A stretch of DNA of 34,589 bases from assembly GCA_018064825.1 (NCBI GenBank), contig JAGHUL010000049.1:1-34589 (forward strand). Direction: 5' to 3'. The notes beneath the pieces are model-generated. The model saw only the letters and a list, made by a program, of their open reading frames with translations, searched no databases and was not told the DNA's origin. The position numbers and the translations under genes are program-made. Positions 1 through 10,778 of this stretch are shown here, one piece after another (the first letter of the stretch is position 1; every line of letters begins with the position of its first letter). Origin of the DNA: Candidatus Colivicinus equi. GTDB taxonomy: Bacteria > Bacillota_I > Bacilli_A > Erysipelotrichales > Erysipelotrichaceae.

Positions 1-521
1 TCAAATTCTGGAGAGAAATGGTGACCATAGATAATGATATTTTCATCATCTAATGTATTTCTATAATCCATGAATATTGAGCCACCATGTTCCATCTTGT
101 CATATTCCATTGTTTCCCAATATGTCCATAGATAAACATCGTTACCTGTACATGCATAATCATCGCATCCATATTCTGCATCTTCTTCTAGAATTCTATT
201 TCCATCAATATCATAGAATGTATAGAATTGACCATCATCATCGTAGATATCTTCCGCTTGAACAAATGGTAAATCAATAATTCCAGAATCAAATACAATG
301 TGTCCTAGATAGTCATCGCTAATAGCTTTGTTATCTAGATATCTTTGCCTTAAGTCGGCATCCATCTTATTATCTTCTGGTTCAACTACTGGCGTAGGTT
401 CTTCGGGTGTTGGAGTTACCTCTTTGTTACTAGAGAAAACCATCACACCTAATACAATGCCTAGTACAGCAATAGCAGATAATAAAATGATTATTATTTT
501 TTTCTTTCTATTACCTTCCAT
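1..521 (-). CDS. Sortase-family protein (class B-like), C-terminus truncated by window edge
   Basis: Reverse-strand ORF starting ATG at 521: MEGNRKKKIIIILLSAIAVLGIVLGVMVF (signal anchor) ... VYLWTYWETMEYDKMEHGGSIFMDYRNTLDDENIIIYGHHFSPEF, resembling the sortase region around the active-site His. Open to window start. Not in the ORF track because it runs off the edge. Confidence 0.7.
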   Translation of the reverse strand, partial: MEGNRKKKIIIILLSAIAVLGIVLGVMVFSSNKEVTPTPEEPTPVVEPEDNKMDADLRQRYLDNKAISDDYLGHIVFDSGIIDLPFVQAEDIYDDDGQFYTFYDIDGNRILEEDAEYGCDDYACTGNDVYLWTYWETMEYDKMEHGGSIFMDYRNTLDDENIIIYGHHFSPEF

Positions 522-525
522 CTTC

Positions 526-612
526 TTACCTCATTATAAATGGCAATACCGATACAACAACCATCAATATTACTATCACTATAATTACAAATTTTCTTGT
601 ATTTTGAGACAT
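526..612 (-). CDS. 28-aa single-pass membrane microprotein, Prli42-like
   Basis: ATG(610-612)...TAA(526-528): MSQNTRKFVIIVIVILMVVVSVLPFIMR. Start overlaps the deoD stop (TAATG). Length and layout resemble the Firmicutes Prli42 family. Confidence 0.5.
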   Translation of the reverse strand: MSQNTRKFVIIVIVILMVVVSVLPFIMR

Positions 613-1328
613 TATTCTTTTACAGCCTCTAATGCAATCTTAATCATGTTGATTAAGGCAACTCTTCTTTCTTCATGAGTTGTTTCTTCTTTAGTTTCTA
701 AGTTATCAGAAATCGTTAATAGGCAAGCTGCTTTTTTGCCTAGCACTTTTGCGTTGTGGAATAAACCGAATGATTCCATTTCTGCGCACACAACACCAGC
801 TTCCTTGGCTATTTGGATATATTTTTCTGCAGCACCTGCTTCTGAATAGAAAGCATCTGATGAATGTACTAAGCCTGGATGAATTTCAATATTTAATTTT
901 TTGGCTGCTTCAATTATATTGTCATTTAATTCTTTACTTGGATATTGAATCTTTTCATGATCATCAGATTGTACAACAGCATATGTTGAATCTGAATATG
1001 CACCAGTAGCTAATACAACATCATAAATCTTTAAATCTTTATAATAAGCTCCAGCAGAGCCAATACGAATAATACACTCAACACCATATTGTGTAAATAA
1101 CTCGTGAGAATAAATACCGATAGATGGGATTCCCATACCTGAAGCCATTACTGACAATTTCTTACCGTTATATGTTCCTGTGTAACCAAAAATATTTCTT
1201 ACACTATTGAATTGAACAGGATTTTCTAGAAATGTTTCTGCGATGAACTTTGCACGTAGTGGGTCTCCTGGCATTAATACTGTTTTTGCGATATCGCCCA
1301 TTTCGGCTTGATTATGTGGTGTAGACAT
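612..1328 (-). CDS. deoD: Purine nucleoside phosphorylase DeoD-type
   Basis: MSTPHNQAEMGDIAKTVLMPGDPLRAKFIAETFLE...; full-length, TAA stop. Confidence 0.95.
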   Translation of the reverse strand: MSTPHNQAEMGDIAKTVLMPGDPLRAKFIAETFLENPVQFNSVRNIFGYTGTYNGKKLSVMASGMGIPSIGIYSHELFTQYGVECIIRIGSAGAYYKDLKIYDVVLATGAYSDSTYAVVQSDDHEKIQYPSKELNDNIIEAAKKLNIEIHPGLVHSSDAFYSEAGAAEKYIQIAKEAGVVCAEMESFGLFHNAKVLGKKAACLLTISDNLETKEETTHEERRVALINMIKIALEAVKE

Positions 1329-1330
1329 TT

Positions 1331-2521
1331 TTATTTCCTCCTATAACTGTCTAAAACGCTTGTTTTGAATGAGTATGTCATTTTTTCTTTTTTTGCATAT
1401 CTTCTTAGTGCGTTTTGAATCAACATTTCACATTCTTTATCAAATTCAATTCCATTTTCTTTCCATAAATAGAAAGCAAGTGAACCAGGAATTGTGTTTA
1501 TCTCATTGCAATATACTTTGCCTGTTGACTTATCAATCATAAAGTCGATACGAACACATCCATGAGCATTTAATATCTTGAACACTTTTGTTGCGATAGT
1601 TTCAATCTTTGCCTGTTGAACTTTCGTGATATTTGCAGGAATCTTTCTAGCAGTTGACGCCATTCCTTTAGATCCTTCTTGTTTGCAACCGACTTTAGAA
1701 GGAATCTTCTTGCTAGATTTGCCTCCGCCCATATACTTCTTGTTGTAATCTAAGAATCCGTTAGTTACTTCTTCGATAACTGATACTTTGCAATCTTCTA
1801 TGCCACCGATAACAGATATATTAACTTCTTTAAGTTTAGCTATCATCTTTTCAACAACAACTTTGAAATCATAAGTTAAGCAATTTTCAATCTTCTCTTT
1901 GAATTCCTTTTTTGTTTTGATTACTTCGATACCTATAGAAGAACCAAGATTAGCTGGTTTTGCGATTAGTGGATAGCCAATCTTGTCGGCTAGTTTTTGA
2001 TATTCACTGCATTTATCCGCAAAATCATTTTGATAAACAACGAAATAGTCAACCATTGGAATGCCTTCAGCTTTAAAGATATCCTTCATAACCACTTTAT
2101 CTTGGCCTATTGCACCACCTAATACATCACATGATGTATAAGGAATATCTAACATTTGAAGAAAACCTGCTAAGGTTCCGTCTTCTGCATTAGTTCCGTG
2201 AACTACAGGAAAAGCAATATCGATATATCCTATCTTATTGTTAAAAAGAGACTTTTTAATTGGAGCAACAACCACTCTATTGCCATCTTTATAAATGGTG
2301 ACTTTAGTAAGTGAGGCTGCTGGATCATTGATGAACTCTGAATAATTGCTTAAATCAAATAACAAATTTGAACAATAAAACTCATTATTTTTTGAAATAT
2401 AAATAGGCAAAACATCGTACTTATCTTGGTCGATTGCATTAAGCACTTGATTTGCACTAATACAACTTATTTCGTGTTCGGTAGATTTTCCACCAAAAAA
2501 GACTCCAACGCTAATCTTCAT
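1331..2521 (-). CDS. ddl: D-alanine--D-alanine ligase
   Basis: VFFGGKSTEHEISCISANQ..., VVHGTNAEDGTLAGFLQ, IAKPANLGSSIGIE, CNEINTIPGSLAFYLW. Confidence 0.92.
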   Translation of the reverse strand: MKISVGVFFGGKSTEHEISCISANQVLNAIDQDKYDVLPIYISKNNEFYCSNLLFDLSNYSEFINDPAASLTKVTIYKDGNRVVVAPIKKSLFNNKIGYIDIAFPVVHGTNAEDGTLAGFLQMLDIPYTSCDVLGGAIGQDKVVMKDIFKAEGIPMVDYFVVYQNDFADKCSEYQKLADKIGYPLIAKPANLGSSIGIEVIKTKKEFKEKIENCLTYDFKVVVEKMIAKLKEVNISVIGGIEDCKVSVIEEVTNGFLDYNKKYMGGGKSSKKIPSKVGCKQEGSKGMASTARKIPANITKVQQAKIETIATKVFKILNAHGCVRIDFMIDKSTGKVYCNEINTIPGSLAFYLWKENGIEFDKECEMLIQNALRRYAKKEKMTYSFKTSVLDSYRRK

Positions 2522-2539
2522 ACTATTAATTATACTATC

Positions 2540-4102
2540 TTACATAGAAAATGCATCAGGTAAGTCATTCTCTAACAGAATAGTGTCTTTGCTAGAGAAA
2601 TTGCCATATACATATGCCAACGCTTCTTTTGCCGACTTAACTACTAATACGTTTTTCATATTGTATTTACTATCGTTTAATCCGTTATAGATATATTGTG
2701 TTTGTTTTTCACCAACTAATATTACAAAGTCAGCTCTATTTTTCATGTAGTTTCCAAATTCATAATTATAATCATTCTCTTTTTCACCTAAATCAATCAT
2801 GCCTGGAGTAACTATAACTCTCTTGCCAGGCATCATCTTTAGAACATCAAGAGCCATTTTTGAACCAACAGGATTAGAATTGAACGCATCATCTATAAAT
2901 GTATAATTGTTTATTTTCTTAACTTCTAGACGATGTTCAACCTGTTTAACTGCTTTAACATTCTTTACTATTTCTTTAGCTGATATGCCTAATTCATAAG
3001 CCAAAGCAATTGCAGCTAATAAATTTGTGATATTGTGTTCACCAAGTAAACATGTTTCAAAAGTATAATTTCTTCTTCCTAATTTAACCGTAAATGATGA
3101 ACCGTCTTTGCTATATTCGATGTTTTTCGCAACATAATTTGCATTCTTATTATTAATTCCGACAGAAACAACTTTTACATTGTTTTTTATTTTATAGTTC
3201 TCTATAAATTCATTATCCAAATTAATTATGCCTAGACCATCTTGAGGTAACATTTCAATCATTCTCATCTTTTCATTGATGATGTTGTCCATAGTCTTGA
3301 ATGTCAATAAATGCTGAGGACCGATTGAAGTTACAATACCATATTTAGGTTTCACAAAATCCATTAGATAAGAAACTTGTCCAACTCTAGTCGCACTTAT
3401 TTCGCAAACAAATACTTCGTGAATTGGTTTCATCATTTCTCTAATTGTTCTTGTGATACCCATTGGTGTATTGTAACTAGCTGGAGTCATTAAAGTATAA
3501 TATGTTTCTCCAAGCACACTAGATACTATATTCTTAGTACTAGTTTTGCCATAAGATCCAGTAATGCCAATAGTGATTAAATCTTTCATGCTATAAAGAA
3601 TCTTCTTTGCATCATCTTCATAGTGTTTCTTTATTAGATTTTCTACTGGCTCAGTAAGTGCTCCAATTAAGAATACTAATAAATATGGTCCATATATTGC
3701 GATGAATCCATCAAGCCAAATAGGCATAATTCTTGTATATGCATAAGTCAAAATAATAGATAAGATTGTTGTTAAAACAATTTGTCTTTTTACTCTAGAA
3801 GTAATTACTAAAGGCTTAATATATTGCGTATCAAGTTCCGTAACGATTAAATAGATTGCAAAGATGATGCTTAATAATAAACCAATTAATATCTCTGCAA
3901 TATCTTTAAAAATAAGACATTCAATAATCATTAACGCAAGATAAACCAAAGTCAAAGAAAAACGAATGTTATTCTTGTTAAATAACCATTTCGCATAGCG
4001 ATATAATTCGTAATGATTTTGTTGAAACATATGCAAGGCATTCTTTATAAATACAAAAGAAAGCGATAAGAAAACAATTACAAAGATTACACTGATAGTC
4101 AT
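2540..4102 (-). CDS. murF: UDP-N-acetylmuramoyl-tripeptide--D-Ala-D-Ala ligase (MurF-like) with N-terminal membrane segments
   Basis: ITIGITGSYGKTSTKNIVSSVL..., Mur ligase motifs, ..FIDDAFNSNPVGSKMALDVL; adjacent to ddl. Confidence 0.85.
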   Translation of the reverse strand: MTISVIFVIVFLSLSFVFIKNALHMFQQNHYELYRYAKWLFNKNNIRFSLTLVYLALMIIECLIFKDIAEILIGLLLSIIFAIYLIVTELDTQYIKPLVITSRVKRQIVLTTILSIILTYAYTRIMPIWLDGFIAIYGPYLLVFLIGALTEPVENLIKKHYEDDAKKILYSMKDLITIGITGSYGKTSTKNIVSSVLGETYYTLMTPASYNTPMGITRTIREMMKPIHEVFVCEISATRVGQVSYLMDFVKPKYGIVTSIGPQHLLTFKTMDNIINEKMRMIEMLPQDGLGIINLDNEFIENYKIKNNVKVVSVGINNKNANYVAKNIEYSKDGSSFTVKLGRRNYTFETCLLGEHNITNLLAAIALAYELGISAKEIVKNVKAVKQVEHRLEVKKINNYTFIDDAFNSNPVGSKMALDVLKMMPGKRVIVTPGMIDLGEKENDYNYEFGNYMKNRADFVILVGEKQTQYIYNGLNDSKYNMKNVLVVKSAKEALAYVYGNFSSKDTILLENDLPDAFSM

Positions 4103-4854
4103 TAATAATCACTCCTCAAAAAAGCATCAAGCACTCTAACGAATCTTGCGGATTCATTAAAGTATGCAAAATGGTCGTCATTTTCAAAAATAATCAAAGC
4201 GGCGTTTGGCATAAGTTTTTCCATCATACGTCCCTTTTTTACAGGAGTAGCTGTATCGTTTTCGCCAAACACTAATAACGTTTCACAATCTACGTGTTCT
4301 AGAAGTGGAGTTGTATCTTCGTTAACAACTTTCACAAATGTTGTTTTCATGACTCCACTAGTATTTTTATAATCTTCACTTCCAGCTTTGCTTTCAAATC
4401 TTTCTTTATATTTTTCAAATGGTTTCAAGCTTAGTATTTTCTTACCAAGTTTGTATGAATATACTTTAAAATACCACTTTAGTGTGCGCTTATCTCTAAT
4501 TCCGGCAGCTCCTGTTAAGCACATCTTATATGCACCGTATTTATATGCGTATCTGACAGCAATTCTGCACCCAAAAGAATGGGCGATAATAATAGGATTT
4601 TCTATTTTTTTCTTAATGCAGAAATCGTGAAGAAAATCAGTATAGTCATTAGTATCCCAAGCTTGTTTTGGTTCATCAGAAAGACCGAAACCAGGAAAAT
4701 CAATATTATATACAACAAAATGCTTCTTTAGACTTTCGGCTATAAACGCCATCATCGAAATATTTTGTCCCCAACCATGAAGAAGGATAACTTTCTTACC
4801 CTTTGTTCCTGACTTTTCATAATTAATATTCAATCCATTTATGTTGACTATCAT
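4102..4854 (-). CDS. Alpha/beta hydrolase
   Basis: VILLHGWGQN, IIAHSFGCRIAVRYAYKYG, ENDDHFAYFNE. Confidence 0.85.
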   Translation of the reverse strand: MIVNINGLNINYEKSGTKGKKVILLHGWGQNISMMAFIAESLKKHFVVYNIDFPGFGLSDEPKQAWDTNDYTDFLHDFCIKKKIENPIIIAHSFGCRIAVRYAYKYGAYKMCLTGAAGIRDKRTLKWYFKVYSYKLGKKILSLKPFEKYKERFESKAGSEDYKNTSGVMKTTFVKVVNEDTTPLLEHVDCETLLVFGENDTATPVKKGRMMEKLMPNAALIIFENDDHFAYFNESARFVRVLDAFLRSDY

Positions 4855-6209
4855 GACTCAATTATACCCTTTTTACTTGCCTTTTTCTTTGATGGCTTTT
4901 TGAATTTTCTTACAGCATATACTCTAAATACAACGCCGTTGTCCATGTTTTCGCCAACTACATTATATCCATATGTTTCAGTTACTTTTTTGACAATTGA
5001 TAGTCCTAATCCAAATTTACCTTTTGTGCCTTTTTCATATGGTTTAAATAGTTTGTCGATACGATCTTTGCTTAGTAATTCGCCATCATTGAAAACTTCT
5101 AATAAATCTTTATTAAGCTTTATTGTAATGGTTGTCTTTGCGTATCTAATGGCGTTGTCCAAAAAATTTTCGACTACTACTCGCCATGGCTCTTCTTCGC
5201 CATGAAAATATACATCGTCATCTATTTCTGTTTCAATGCTGATATCATTTCTTAATACCTCGCATGAAAGAATTGCTTTTCTAATTACTGGAGCCATCTT
5301 CAAATTAAGAACATCTTCATTTTCATCAACTAGATATCCTAATTTATTGAAAGTTATCAAACTATAAACTTTCTTTTCTAATCTGTTGGCATGTTCAAGT
5401 ATTACGTCGACAGATTTCTCTAAAGTATCATATGGATAAATGCCATCTTTGATTGACTCTGAATATGATTTGATTGTTGCGATTGGTGTTTTTAAATCAT
5501 GTGAAATGTTTTGAATCATTTCTTGACGTATATGTTCTTGTTGATTCAATTCATTCTGCATGCTCACTAATGCTTCAGCAACCTCGCCTATTTCATCACG
5601 TCTATTTATCTGCAGTTCCGCATCTTCTCCGGCTTTTATTTTGTTGATATAGTTTCTTATTGAATTTAGCGGTCTAATCAAAGATACGACCCACATCATG
5701 ATGAAGATTACTAAAGCAACAACCATATACAACGTGACATTTACAACACCAGTAAACAGAGCGCTTTTGAACTCGTTACGATACCCTTGTTTAACAATTG
5801 AAAGAAGATGGTAATAATCGTTATAAGCTCTAATAGAATAAACAATTTCATCATCGTAATATTCAATATGCCCATCAAATAATTCGTCTTCGACTTTAGG
5901 ATCAATTCTTAAAATGATGCCTCTATATTCACTAGGAATTTCGCTTAAATATTTGTTTGATAAATCACTATAAACAAAATGCACAACATTCGTGTCAGTA
6001 TATTCATCTTTTTTGCTGTTAGATGACAATAGATAATCATCTTGAGCACGATGAATATATGAATGCATTTGCGCATTTACGAAAGTATCAATATTGTTTG
6101 TTAAAGAAGTGAAAATAAAAAAGATTAAGGTTGCAATTGTTAAAAAACCAATTGTTAAAAATTGTTGTAATAATGTGAAGTTACTTAACCAAATTCTTAT
6201 TCTTTTCAT
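4851..6209 (-). CDS. Sensor histidine kinase with HAMP domain
   Basis: IRQEMIQNISHDLKTPIATIKSYSESI, N/G1 boxes (VVENFLDNAIRYA, GKFGLGLSIVKKV). Stop is TGA followed directly by in-frame TAG. Confidence 0.93.
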   Translation of the reverse strand: MKRIRIWLSNFTLLQQFLTIGFLTIATLIFFIFTSLTNNIDTFVNAQMHSYIHRAQDDYLLSSNSKKDEYTDTNVVHFVYSDLSNKYLSEIPSEYRGIILRIDPKVEDELFDGHIEYYDDEIVYSIRAYNDYYHLLSIVKQGYRNEFKSALFTGVVNVTLYMVVALVIFIMMWVVSLIRPLNSIRNYINKIKAGEDAELQINRRDEIGEVAEALVSMQNELNQQEHIRQEMIQNISHDLKTPIATIKSYSESIKDGIYPYDTLEKSVDVILEHANRLEKKVYSLITFNKLGYLVDENEDVLNLKMAPVIRKAILSCEVLRNDISIETEIDDDVYFHGEEEPWRVVVENFLDNAIRYAKTTITIKLNKDLLEVFNDGELLSKDRIDKLFKPYEKGTKGKFGLGLSIVKKVTETYGYNVVGENMDNGVVFRVYAVRKFKKPSKKKASKKGIIES

Positions 6210-6859
6210 CCAAGTCTATAGCCAAATCCATATATTGTTTGGATATTTAAATCAGGCATTTTCTTTCTTAATCTTCTTAATGTGTCATCCACTACTCTAT
6301 CGGAACCGTAATAGTTTTCATCCCAAATACGTTCCAATATCTGATTACGTAAGAAAGCTGTGCCTTTGTTTCTAACAAATAACATCATCAAATCAAATTC
6401 TTTTGTTGTAAGTTCAATTTGCTGTTTTCCTTTATATACGATTCTTTGTTGTTCATCTATTGAATAGCCATTTATTTCGATACGATTATCATCTTTATAT
6501 ACACGTTTCATAATGGCGTTTATTCTAAGCACTAATTCTTTTGGTGAGAAAGGTTTTGTTATATAATCGTCGCTTCCTTTTTCTAAGCCGATGATACGAT
6601 CAAATTCTTTATCACGAGCCGACATAAAGACAACTGGTGTATTTTGATTACGCGCTTTAACTTCTTCAATTAAGTCAAAGCCTGATTTATCATCTAACAT
6701 GATATCTAATATCCAAAGATCGCAACTATCATCCAAATGAGAATATGCCTCATCAAAAGTAAGATATGAATTGACGACATATCCCTCTTTTTCTAAATAT
6801 GATTTAACTAATTCATTTAAATCTTTTTCGTCTTCAACAACATTAATTATTTTTTTCAT
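6206..6859 (-). CDS. OmpR-family response regulator
   Basis: REC domain (DLWILDIMLDDKSGFD) plus winged helix ending IQTIYGFGYRLG. TGA stop overlaps kinase start (ATGA). Confidence 0.93.
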   Translation of the reverse strand: MKKIINVVEDEKDLNELVKSYLEKEGYVVNSYLTFDEAYSHLDDSCDLWILDIMLDDKSGFDLIEEVKARNQNTPVVFMSARDKEFDRIIGLEKGSDDYITKPFSPKELVLRINAIMKRVYKDDNRIEINGYSIDEQQRIVYKGKQQIELTTKEFDLMMLFVRNKGTAFLRNQILERIWDENYYGSDRVVDDTLRRLRKKMPDLNIQTIYGFGYRLG

Positions 6860-6880
6860 AACTACGACCTCTAATTATAT

Positions 6881-6906
6881 AAAGGCTATGATTCCGCATA
6901 GCCTTT
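6881..6906. terminator. Inverted repeat at glmM 3' end, possible bidirectional terminator
   Basis: AAAGGCTATG-attccg-CATAGCCTTT(TT), 10-bp perfect stem. Confidence 0.5.
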
Positions 6907-8229
6907 TTCTTTAATCATATCTATAACTTGATAAACATATTTGTTGCATAGTTCATCGTTTTCAGCTTCTACCATTACTCTAATTAACGGTTCTGTGCCT
7001 GAAGGTCTAACCAAAATTCTACCGTTACTTCCTAGTTCTTCTCCAATCATTTTAATGGCATTATTTATTTCTTCATCTTCCAAAACGATTTTCTTATCTT
7101 TTACTTTTTCATTAACTAGTAATTGTGGATATATTCTTAATTCTTTAACTGCATCTTTTAAACTGCAATCATAATGTTTTAAAGCTTCTAACAATAATAA
7201 CGCTGTCTTTAAACCATCGCCAAAATATGAATCGTTAGAATAAATGATGTGGCCAGATTGTTCACCACCGATAACAAAACCATTTTTAACAATTGAATCT
7301 ACAACATGTTTGTCACCAACTGGTGTAACATCATATTCTATACCAAGTTTATCTAAAGCTTTGAACAAACCTATATTTGACATTACTGTAGTAACTAATG
7401 TATTTTTGTTTAATTTACCTACTTCTTTTAAATACTTAGATAGTAAATACATAATGTTATCACCATCTACTACTTCGCCATCACTATTCACAAATAGCAC
7501 TCTATCTGCATCGCCATCAAAGGCAAATCCCAAATCGTATTGTCCAGCTTTTATACTAGCTGTTAAACTTTCTAAATGTGTTGATCCACATCCATTGTTG
7601 ATGTTAATACCAGTAGGCTCATCATTAATATATGTTATTTGTGCGTGAGTGTTATCTAAAACATCTTTGGCCGTGTAGCAGTTTGAACCATTACACAAAT
7701 CAACTACCATCTTCATTCCTGATAAATCTAATGAATATAGATTTTTTAACCACTCTTGATAAGAAATGATAGCTTGTTTGTAATCAATAATCTTCCCTAT
7801 TTCATCATCTGCCTTGTATTCAATTGTTGTTGGATTATCAATGTAATCTTCAATTAAACTTTCGATATCATCTTTTATTTTTAGGCCATCATTGCCGAAT
7901 ATTTTTACTCCATTATCATAATAAGGATTATGTGAAGCACTAATCATAACACCACAAGAAAATTTTTCATTCATTGTTGTATATGCTAAGCATGGCGTTG
8001 AACAATAACCGATTAAATATACATCAGCACCTGAACTAGACATAGCAGAAGCTAAAGCAAATTCAAACATTGAACTAGATAGTCTTGTGTCCATACCAAT
8101 AGCAATTCTAGCTTTTTCTTTTTGGCCATAGTAATAACCTACAAATCTACCGATATTGTAGACAGTTTCAATATTTAATGTTTTATTAGCACGACCTCTA
8201 ACACCATCAGTGCCAAAATAGCGACCCAT
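6886..8229 (-). CDS. glmM: Phosphoglucosamine mutase
   Basis: MGRYFGTDGVRGRANKTL..., VMISASHNPYYDNGVKIFG, FDGDADR, RPSGTEPLIRVMVEA. Confidence 0.96.
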   Translation of the reverse strand: MGRYFGTDGVRGRANKTLNIETVYNIGRFVGYYYGQKEKARIAIGMDTRLSSSMFEFALASAMSSSGADVYLIGYCSTPCLAYTTMNEKFSCGVMISASHNPYYDNGVKIFGNDGLKIKDDIESLIEDYIDNPTTIEYKADDEIGKIIDYKQAIISYQEWLKNLYSLDLSGMKMVVDLCNGSNCYTAKDVLDNTHAQITYINDEPTGININNGCGSTHLESLTASIKAGQYDLGFAFDGDADRVLFVNSDGEVVDGDNIMYLLSKYLKEVGKLNKNTLVTTVMSNIGLFKALDKLGIEYDVTPVGDKHVVDSIVKNGFVIGGEQSGHIIYSNDSYFGDGLKTALLLLEALKHYDCSLKDAVKELRIYPQLLVNEKVKDKKIVLEDEEINNAIKMIGEELGSNGRILVRPSGTEPLIRVMVEAENDELCNKYVYQVIDMIKEKGYAES

Positions 8230-8231
8230 TA

Positions 8232-9575
8232 TTATTCACCAGCCTCAACGAAAGTAATGTTTACAACATTCTTAGATAAAGCGAATGATACGTATGGATT
8301 TGAATCGCATTCAATTATTAGTGGCAATTCATATGTTCCTGGTTCAATTCCTTCACAATCAAAGTATACAGATACACTCTCATCATCAAATGCATCTAAG
8401 TTAGCTTGTGAACCAGTTACGATAACATCTACCTTATCAACATCAATAGCTGAAACAGCTAAGTTGTTGTTATTGTTCTTATATAATAGCGATACATCTT
8501 TAATAGTTTTTGTAGTAACTTCCGCAAGTTCAACTTTTACGTTAACCATAGTTACATCTGATGATGAAACATTTGCAGGAAGTGATACTGGAAGGATAAT
8601 TTCTGCTTCATTAGTGATAGTAGATAAATCAAAATCTACATATACTTCATTGATTGTAGCTAAAATAGCTTCTGAAGCATATATTTCGGTTGTTTGGTGA
8701 TCCATTGAAACAGAGTCAACAGCTAATCCTTCTGGCGCTTTGCCTGTTGGTCTTAATTTGATATCCACGCTCTTGTGTGGAGATGAAACTTTAACTTGAG
8801 CAGTTACAGTGCTAGGCACTATTTCTGCATCAACGACCTTACCGTTCTTATCATAAGCAACTAATGGTGCTTCTATTTCAAAATCTGCTGTTTGGCCAGA
8901 AACATCTATTAGTGCCTTTACTAGAGAAATAGAATTCAAAGTATCTTGAGAAGCACGAATATTAATCTTTGAGCCTGATAAGAAAGTTGGCTGTGACAAG
9001 ATATATTTAGAATCTAAAGCATTTTGATTGATATAGTCATATGACAAATCAAATTGCATTGTTGTCTTTTTCTTTAATGTGACTGAAACTTCGCTAGGGT
9101 TAACTACTGCGCTTACGCTATCGCCATAGCCACTAGCTGTCATCTTAACAGTATGTGTTCCTTCAGTATATCCTTCAAGATTAATTGAACAATAGCCTTT
9201 CTTTGTTGCAGCATTTGTAACGTTTGCAGCCTCACCAGATAAGACAATTTCGCAACTACTTGGTGCACCTAATAACTCAAACGACTCAGAATTGTATCTT
9301 GCTGAAATTGAAACATTGTTTAAAGTCTTAGAACTACTTAACGCAGCTGCTGAAGAATTATCGTATGTAACAACGAAATAAGAAAGACACGCAAGTAATA
9401 GTGCAAATAAACCTGTATATTTTTTCGAATAGAATAAACGATCTATTATTGAAGAAATCCATCTAAAAAACTTGAATATAGTTTCTTCAATTGATTCATA
9501 TATTGTTCTAACTTCATTACTAGATTTTGAGGCAATCTTTTTGGCTTGTTCAACCTTGCGCTTATCTTCAGCCAT
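8232..9575 (-). CDS. cdaR: YbbR-domain protein (CdaR, regulator of CdaA)
   Basis: N-terminal TM, repeated YbbR-like beta domains, located between cdaA and glmM. Confidence 0.85.
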   Translation of the reverse strand: MAEDKRKVEQAKKIASKSSNEVRTIYESIEETIFKFFRWISSIIDRLFYSKKYTGLFALLLACLSYFVVTYDNSSAAALSSSKTLNNVSISARYNSESFELLGAPSSCEIVLSGEAANVTNAATKKGYCSINLEGYTEGTHTVKMTASGYGDSVSAVVNPSEVSVTLKKKTTMQFDLSYDYINQNALDSKYILSQPTFLSGSKINIRASQDTLNSISLVKALIDVSGQTADFEIEAPLVAYDKNGKVVDAEIVPSTVTAQVKVSSPHKSVDIKLRPTGKAPEGLAVDSVSMDHQTTEIYASEAILATINEVYVDFDLSTITNEAEIILPVSLPANVSSSDVTMVNVKVELAEVTTKTIKDVSLLYKNNNNNLAVSAIDVDKVDVIVTGSQANLDAFDDESVSVYFDCEGIEPGTYELPLIIECDSNPYVSFALSKNVVNITFVEAGE

Positions 9576-10669
9576 TAGTCGTCCTCCCTTCTAGTGTTAT
9601 CTTCAATGATGACCATTTCATTATCTTCGATTTCGATACTATCATTGTCATTATCGCTATCATTATGAAGATTATCGTACTTGATACGATTGTTTGTAGG
9701 AACTTTCATATCAAGTTCCTTTTCTTCATCTAAGTTAATATCTTCTGTTTCTTCTTCTGCTTTCTTTTTCTTCTTTAGTCTAGAGAATAATCCACGATTA
9801 TCGTTATCTTCTTTAGATATTAGTAAACCCGATTCATCTTGAATTAACAAACTATTTCTTTGCTTAGAATGTTTTTCAATCGTGATTTCATCATTACAAA
9901 TCACTCTTCTTAAGTAATCTTTTAATTGTTGTTCATCAACAGAGAATATCTTGCCGTTTTCAGCGATTGAAATAGCACTTGTTTCTTCTGAAACAACAAT
10001 GGTTAAAGCATCAGATACTTCAGCTATACCTAAAGCAGCACGGTGTCTAGCGCCATATCTAGAAGATAAATTAACGTTTGTTGGTGGGAAATAAGCACTC
10101 GCGCACGCCACTTTATCACCTTGAATGATAACAGCACCATCATGTAATGGAGTTGTTGTCATAAAGATAGAACATAATAATTCTTTTGTGACGTTGGCGT
10201 TTACATTAATGCCCGTCTTTATATAATCTTGTAGAGATTGAGATTGTTCAATTGAAATTAATGCACCAGTTCTTGATTTAGATAAAGTGATTGTTGCTTC
10301 ATATAGTTCTTCAACAAGTTTTTCTCTTTCATTTGATAACAAAGATGATATTCGAGAGAAGGCATTGGTCTTGCCTATCTTCTCTAAGAGCCTTCGTATC
10401 TCTGGCTGGAAAATAATGATACAAGCTAATAGCCCCCAGTTAATGAACATATCTGTAAAATATGTAATTGTTTGTAGACCTAATAGTTTGGAAATACCAT
10501 TTATTGCGACTATCGCAATAATACCTTTGAATATTTGAATAGTTCTTGAATTGTTACGAACTGCCTTGATGGTATAGTAAAAAACAAACCACATTACGGC
10601 TATATCTATCAAGACTCTAAAGACTGTCCATATATTTTGGATGGTCAGATTAATATTATAATCAGCCAC
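9575..10669 (-). CDS. cdaA: Diadenylate cyclase CdaA
   Basis: Three TMs, then DAC domain TTTPLHDGAVII...YGARHRAALGIAEVSDALTIVVSEETSAIS. Confidence 0.95.
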   Translation of the reverse strand: MADYNINLTIQNIWTVFRVLIDIAVMWFVFYYTIKAVRNNSRTIQIFKGIIAIVAINGISKLLGLQTITYFTDMFINWGLLACIIIFQPEIRRLLEKIGKTNAFSRISSLLSNEREKLVEELYEATITLSKSRTGALISIEQSQSLQDYIKTGINVNANVTKELLCSIFMTTTPLHDGAVIIQGDKVACASAYFPPTNVNLSSRYGARHRAALGIAEVSDALTIVVSEETSAISIAENGKIFSVDEQQLKDYLRRVICNDEITIEKHSKQRNSLLIQDESGLLISKEDNDNRGLFSRLKKKKKAEEETEDINLDEEKELDMKVPTNNRIKYDNLHNDSDNDNDSIEIEDNEMVIIEDNTRREDD

Positions 10670-10720
10670 AGATCCTCCTAACTAAAATACTCTTTATATT
10701 ATAACATAATAGCCTTATAT

Positions 10721-10770
10721 CAAAAAAACTGAACGTCATCCATTTCAGTTAGTTTTTAGATAACGTTCAG
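10721..10770 (-). terminator. Rho-independent terminator downstream of HAD gene
   Basis: Minus strand: CTGAACGT...ACGTTCAG then TTTTTTT; a nested alternative stem AACTGAA/TTCAGTT shares the same T-run. Confidence 0.6.
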
Positions 10771-10778
10771 TCTACTTA

